Assembly: GCA_026984915.1 (NCBI GenBank)
Contig: JALSRG010000124.1
Coordinates: 1-64,000, forward strand
Source: Marinosulfonomonas sp.
GTDB lineage: Bacteria; Pseudomonadota; Alphaproteobacteria; Rhodobacterales; Rhodobacteraceae
DNA length: 64,000 bases
Direction of reading: 5' to 3'
Positions 61,927 to 64,000 of this stretch are shown here, piece after piece; position 1 is the first letter of the stretch; each line of letters begins with the position of its first letter. A program made the translations under genes and the position numbers. The notes under the pieces are model-generated. The model was not told the origin of the DNA. It did no database searches and saw only the letters and a program-made list of their open reading frames with translations.

Positions 61927-62490
61927 TCATGGCTTGTTTTCCAGAATTGTTATCCATGTATCCCCATAGTGTCGCTGGTCGCGCAGCGTGAAACCTTCGG
62001 GTGCGGGTTGGCGTGCGTTTTCTTCCCAGACGACCAGCGCGCCATCACCGATCCATGCCCCTTCGCGCGCGGCCGCCAGCGCTTTTTCTCCGAGTCCCAG
62101 GCCATAGGGCGGGTCCAGAAAAACCAGTGTGAAGGGGGCGGATTTGTTGGCGGTCAGACGTGTGGCGTTGGTTTTCAGAATCGTGCTGTCGCCGACATGA
62201 CCGGCCAGTCTGATGTTTTCACGGATCAGGTTTTGCGCTTTGCGGCCATCATCAACAAAGGTGCAATGGGCCGCGCCACGCGACAGGGCCTCCAGCCCCA
62301 ATGCACCGGTGCCGGCAAACAGATCCAGCACTCTGGCGCCGGTGATCGGGTCGCCATGGATTCCGCCGGTCAGTATGTTGAAAAGGCTTTCCCGCACGCG
62401 GTCAGAGGTCGGCCGCAAATGCGCCGCAGCGTCGCCTTTGCCAAGACTGGCAAGCCGCAAGCCGCGGTTCTGACCGGCAATGATCCTCAT
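61927..62490 (-). CDS. rsmD: 16S rRNA (guanine966-N2)-methyltransferase
   Basis: 187 residues, the RsmD length. The start RIIAGQNRGLRLASLGKGDAAAHLRPTSDRVRESLFNIL is the family signature. The SAM-binding motif ARVLDLFAGTGALGLEALSRGA follows, and the catalytic TLVFLDPPYGLGLGEKALAA carries the DPPY motif. It methylates G966 of 16S rRNA in the assembled 30S subunit. Its ATG overlaps the stop of the upstream FAD reductase gene (ATGA). The order is unusual, since rsmD more often neighbours coaD or pseudouridine-synthase genes (from memory of other genomes). Confidence 0.94.
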   Translation of the reverse strand: MRIIAGQNRGLRLASLGKGDAAAHLRPTSDRVRESLFNILTGGIHGDPITGARVLDLFAGTGALGLEALSRGAAHCTFVDDGRKAQNLIRENIRLAGHVGDSTILKTNATRLTANKSAPFTLVFLDPPYGLGLGEKALAAAREGAWIGDGALVVWEENARQPAPEGFTLRDQRHYGDTWITILENKP

Positions 62491-63698
62491 CTTTTCAGTA
62501 AGGATTTCAGATCGGTTTCCGGGTTGCTCACCAATTCGGCCGCAACCGGTTTTCCCGACTCGATCAACCGCTTGCCGATCATGTAGGCGCGGGCGTCGTT
62601 CATGGCATCCACCGCAAGAAGATGCTCTCCGCGATAATACCAGATCGATTGAGAGCCGGGTTTGTCGCCGGGGCGCAGAACTGTGGAATCATAGCCGGTA
62701 TTCAGACCGGCAATCTGTAGTTTTACATCATACTGATCCGACCAGAACCACGGTGTTGCCACGTATTTCTTGTTGGCGCCCAACATGTTTTCAGCAACCA
62801 CTTCTGCCTGATCGATGGCATTGGGAACGCTTTCCAGCCGGATACGCCCGCCCTTGTAGGGAAACGAGGCGCAGTCACCGGCTGCCCAGATATTGCCATC
62901 AGAAGTGCGGCCCAGAGCGTCTGTCTTTATGCCATTGTCGATCGCCAGTCCGGCAGCCTCGGCCAGGGTGGTTTCAGGCCGGATACCTATTCCGACAATC
63001 ACGAAATCCACCGGCAAGACATGCCCGTCCGACAGGGTGGCCTGTTTGACGCGCTGCTCCCCGGACAGGTGGCCCAGCCCGATACCTTCGAGAATTTTCA
63101 CCCCGTGTGATTCGTGCAAAGCGCGAAAATAGGCGGATGTTTCCGGCGCGGCGACCCGCTGCAGAATACGGTCTGCCATTTCCACCAGGGTAACATTCAG
63201 GCCCAGTTTTGACGCAACCGCGGCCGCCTCCAGACCAATATAACCACCGCCGACAATCAGCACATTCTTTCCCTTGGCGAATTCTGGCTGCATTTCGTCA
63301 ATATCCGCCAGTGTCCGTACGACATAGATGCCTTTCAGCGTTCCGCCGATGCTGTCAGGCAGGTGAAGCGGACGGGAACCGGTGGTCAGGGCGAGTTGAT
63401 CATAGGAAATCATTTCCTGCCCGACGGTCACGGTTTTTGCGGCGGGATCAACTGCGGTAACAGGTGTATCCAGGCGCAAACGGATGTTCTGGTCTTTATA
63501 GAACTGTTCCGGCCTCAGGAACAGGCGATCCCGCTCCATTTCGCCAAGCAGGTAGGCCTTTGAAAGCGGGGGGCGCTGATAGGGTGGCACCGGCTCGGCC
63601 CCGATCAGCGTAATCTCGTCCTCAAAACCCAGATTGCGCAATTTGGCTACCAGCGCAGCCCCTGCCTGTCCTGCGCCGATGACTACGAAATGAGGCAT
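62487..63698 (-). CDS. NAD(P)/FAD ferredoxin/rubredoxin-reductase-like oxidoreductase
   Basis: 403 residues of the putidaredoxin/rubredoxin-reductase family. FAD motif FVVIGAGQAGAALVAKLRNLG starts the protein. The NAD motif is VLIVGGGYIGLEAAAVASKLGLNV. The second FAD block GNIWAAGDCASFPYKGGRIRLESVPNAIDQAEVVAENMLG is characteristic. A C-terminal domain with TPWFWSDQYDVKLQIAGLN completes it. It passes electrons from NADH to a small ferredoxin or rubredoxin, often for a P450 or Rieske system; none is nearby. It is divergent from the peroxiredoxin gene and coupled to rsmD by a 4-nt overlap. Confidence 0.9.
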   Translation of the reverse strand: MPHFVVIGAGQAGAALVAKLRNLGFEDEITLIGAEPVPPYQRPPLSKAYLLGEMERDRLFLRPEQFYKDQNIRLRLDTPVTAVDPAAKTVTVGQEMISYDQLALTTGSRPLHLPDSIGGTLKGIYVVRTLADIDEMQPEFAKGKNVLIVGGGYIGLEAAAVASKLGLNVTLVEMADRILQRVAAPETSAYFRALHESHGVKILEGIGLGHLSGEQRVKQATLSDGHVLPVDFVIVGIGIRPETTLAEAAGLAIDNGIKTDALGRTSDGNIWAAGDCASFPYKGGRIRLESVPNAIDQAEVVAENMLGANKKYVATPWFWSDQYDVKLQIAGLNTGYDSTVLRPGDKPGSQSIWYYRGEHLLAVDAMNDARAYMIGKRLIESGKPVAAELVSNPETDLKSLLKR

Positions 63699-63739
63699 AG
63701 GTTTTTTTCCTGCTGTTTATGTTTGGGGCGAACAGTATA

Positions 63740-63752
63740 TCATGCAGCATGA
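63740..63752. promoter_or_regulatory. Operator-like palindrome between the FAD reductase and peroxiredoxin genes
   Basis: TCATGC-A-GCATGA, perfect 6-bp arms around one base, lies mid-way in the 93-bp divergent region. It is 40 bp from each start and could be bound by a shared redox regulator. No regulator gene is in view, so it is only a candidate. Confidence 0.35.
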
Positions 63753-63791
63753 AACGCAATCCGCGAACACGGCAACAAGGAGAAATTACCA

Positions 63792-64000
63792 ATGAGCATT
63801 TCGACCGGTGACAGGCTGCCCGATTCCACCCTGATGAGCATGGGGCCGGAAGGGCCGCAGGAACGGCCGCTGCACGCACTGACAAAGGGGCGCAAGATCG
63901 TGATCTTTGCCGTGCCGGGGGCCTATACGCCAACCTGCCACAGCGCCCATGTTCCCAGCTTTGTCCGCAACATGGATGCACTGAAGTCCAAAGGCGTGGA
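63792..64000 (+). CDS. Peroxiredoxin (Prx5-type), N-terminal part (partial)
   Basis: 69 codons are visible before the window ends; the C-terminus is missing. The peptide reads SISTGDRLPDSTLMSM and later IVIFAVPGAYTPTCHSAHVPSFV. The peroxidatic Cys is in PGAYTPTCH, the PxxxTxxC motif with the GAYTP form typical of the Prx5/AhpE-like group that reduces peroxides with glutathione or glutaredoxin. The ATG follows AAGGAGA. It is divergent from the FAD reductase gene. The resolving Cys cannot be checked. Confidence 0.9.
   Translation, partial: MSISTGDRLPDSTLMSMGPEGPQERPLHALTKGRKIVIFAVPGAYTPTCHSAHVPSFVRNMDALKSKGV

Overview
The window is chromosomal DNA from a GC-rich alphaproteobacterium, most likely a member of the Rhodobacteraceae (roseobacter group). 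That placement is an inference from gene content: glnK-amtB, paaABCDE, accD-folC, a separate mnmD, mlaA-mlaC, and small families that look restricted to Rhodobacterales. I see no rRNA, tRNA, CRISPR array, insertion sequence or prophage. Coding density is high, many genes overlap by 4 nt (ATGA-type), and most genes are housekeeping or general metabolism.

Layout. 1-5.2 kb: the end of cobO, a TPP-enzyme/M20-hydrolase operon, an FMN reductase, a glyoxalase-fold protein and a hot-dog dehydratase. 5.3-8.0 kb: the two halves of MnmC as separate divergent genes (FAD oxidase and MnmD methyltransferase), followed by a DMT exporter. 8.0-14.1 kb: lytic transglycosylase, dapA-smpB, a small Gly-rich protein, sseA and an aromatic/aspartate aminotransferase. 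14.1-17.5 kb: a LysR/reductase divergent pair and the amtB-glnK ammonium module. 17.8-25.2 kb: PBP1A, mlaA-mlaC, a type I secretion ABC/HlyD pair and a RidA-like protein. 25.2-31.6 kb: GDPD, thiolase plus free-Met-sulfoxide reductase, a STAS/anti-sigma kinase pair, a gamma-glutamyltransferase homologue, hspQ and an SLT lipoprotein. 31.6-40.0 kb: lolA-ftsK-aminotransferase operon, amidase, UbiH-type monooxygenase and an epimerase-like protein. 40.1-44.9 kb: paaABCDE (phenylacetyl-CoA epoxidase) and zapE. 44.9-49.3 kb: a DUF2189-like membrane protein, accD-folC and a CPBP protease. 49.3-50.1 kb: the least ordinary stretch, with a lone ParB-N domain gene, a frameshifted gene remnant, three consecutive perfect hairpins and a dispersed repeat. 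50.1-57.0 kb: ilvD, a lipoprotein, two unknown proteins, a FadH-like reductase and a LysR regulator. 57.0-64.0 kb: a tightly overlapped four-gene operon (CinA-like, GNAT, CMD peroxidase-like, OmpA-like), sfsA, map, rsmD-FAD reductase and a divergent, truncated peroxiredoxin.

The most unexpected structure is a short dispersed repeat, TAGGTCTACGCCCTA. It occurs four times (8009, 15727, 30430 and, with one 5' mismatch, 49992), always outside gene bodies and always in the same orientation. In three copies it supplies the stop codon of a flanking gene, and in the first copy it supplies the stop codons of both convergent genes. I do not recognise it as a described element. Secondary candidates are the three-hairpin cluster beside copy four, three CCATA boxes spaced exactly 11 bp apart near 61.73 kb, and the overlapped CinA/GNAT/CMD/OmpA operon.
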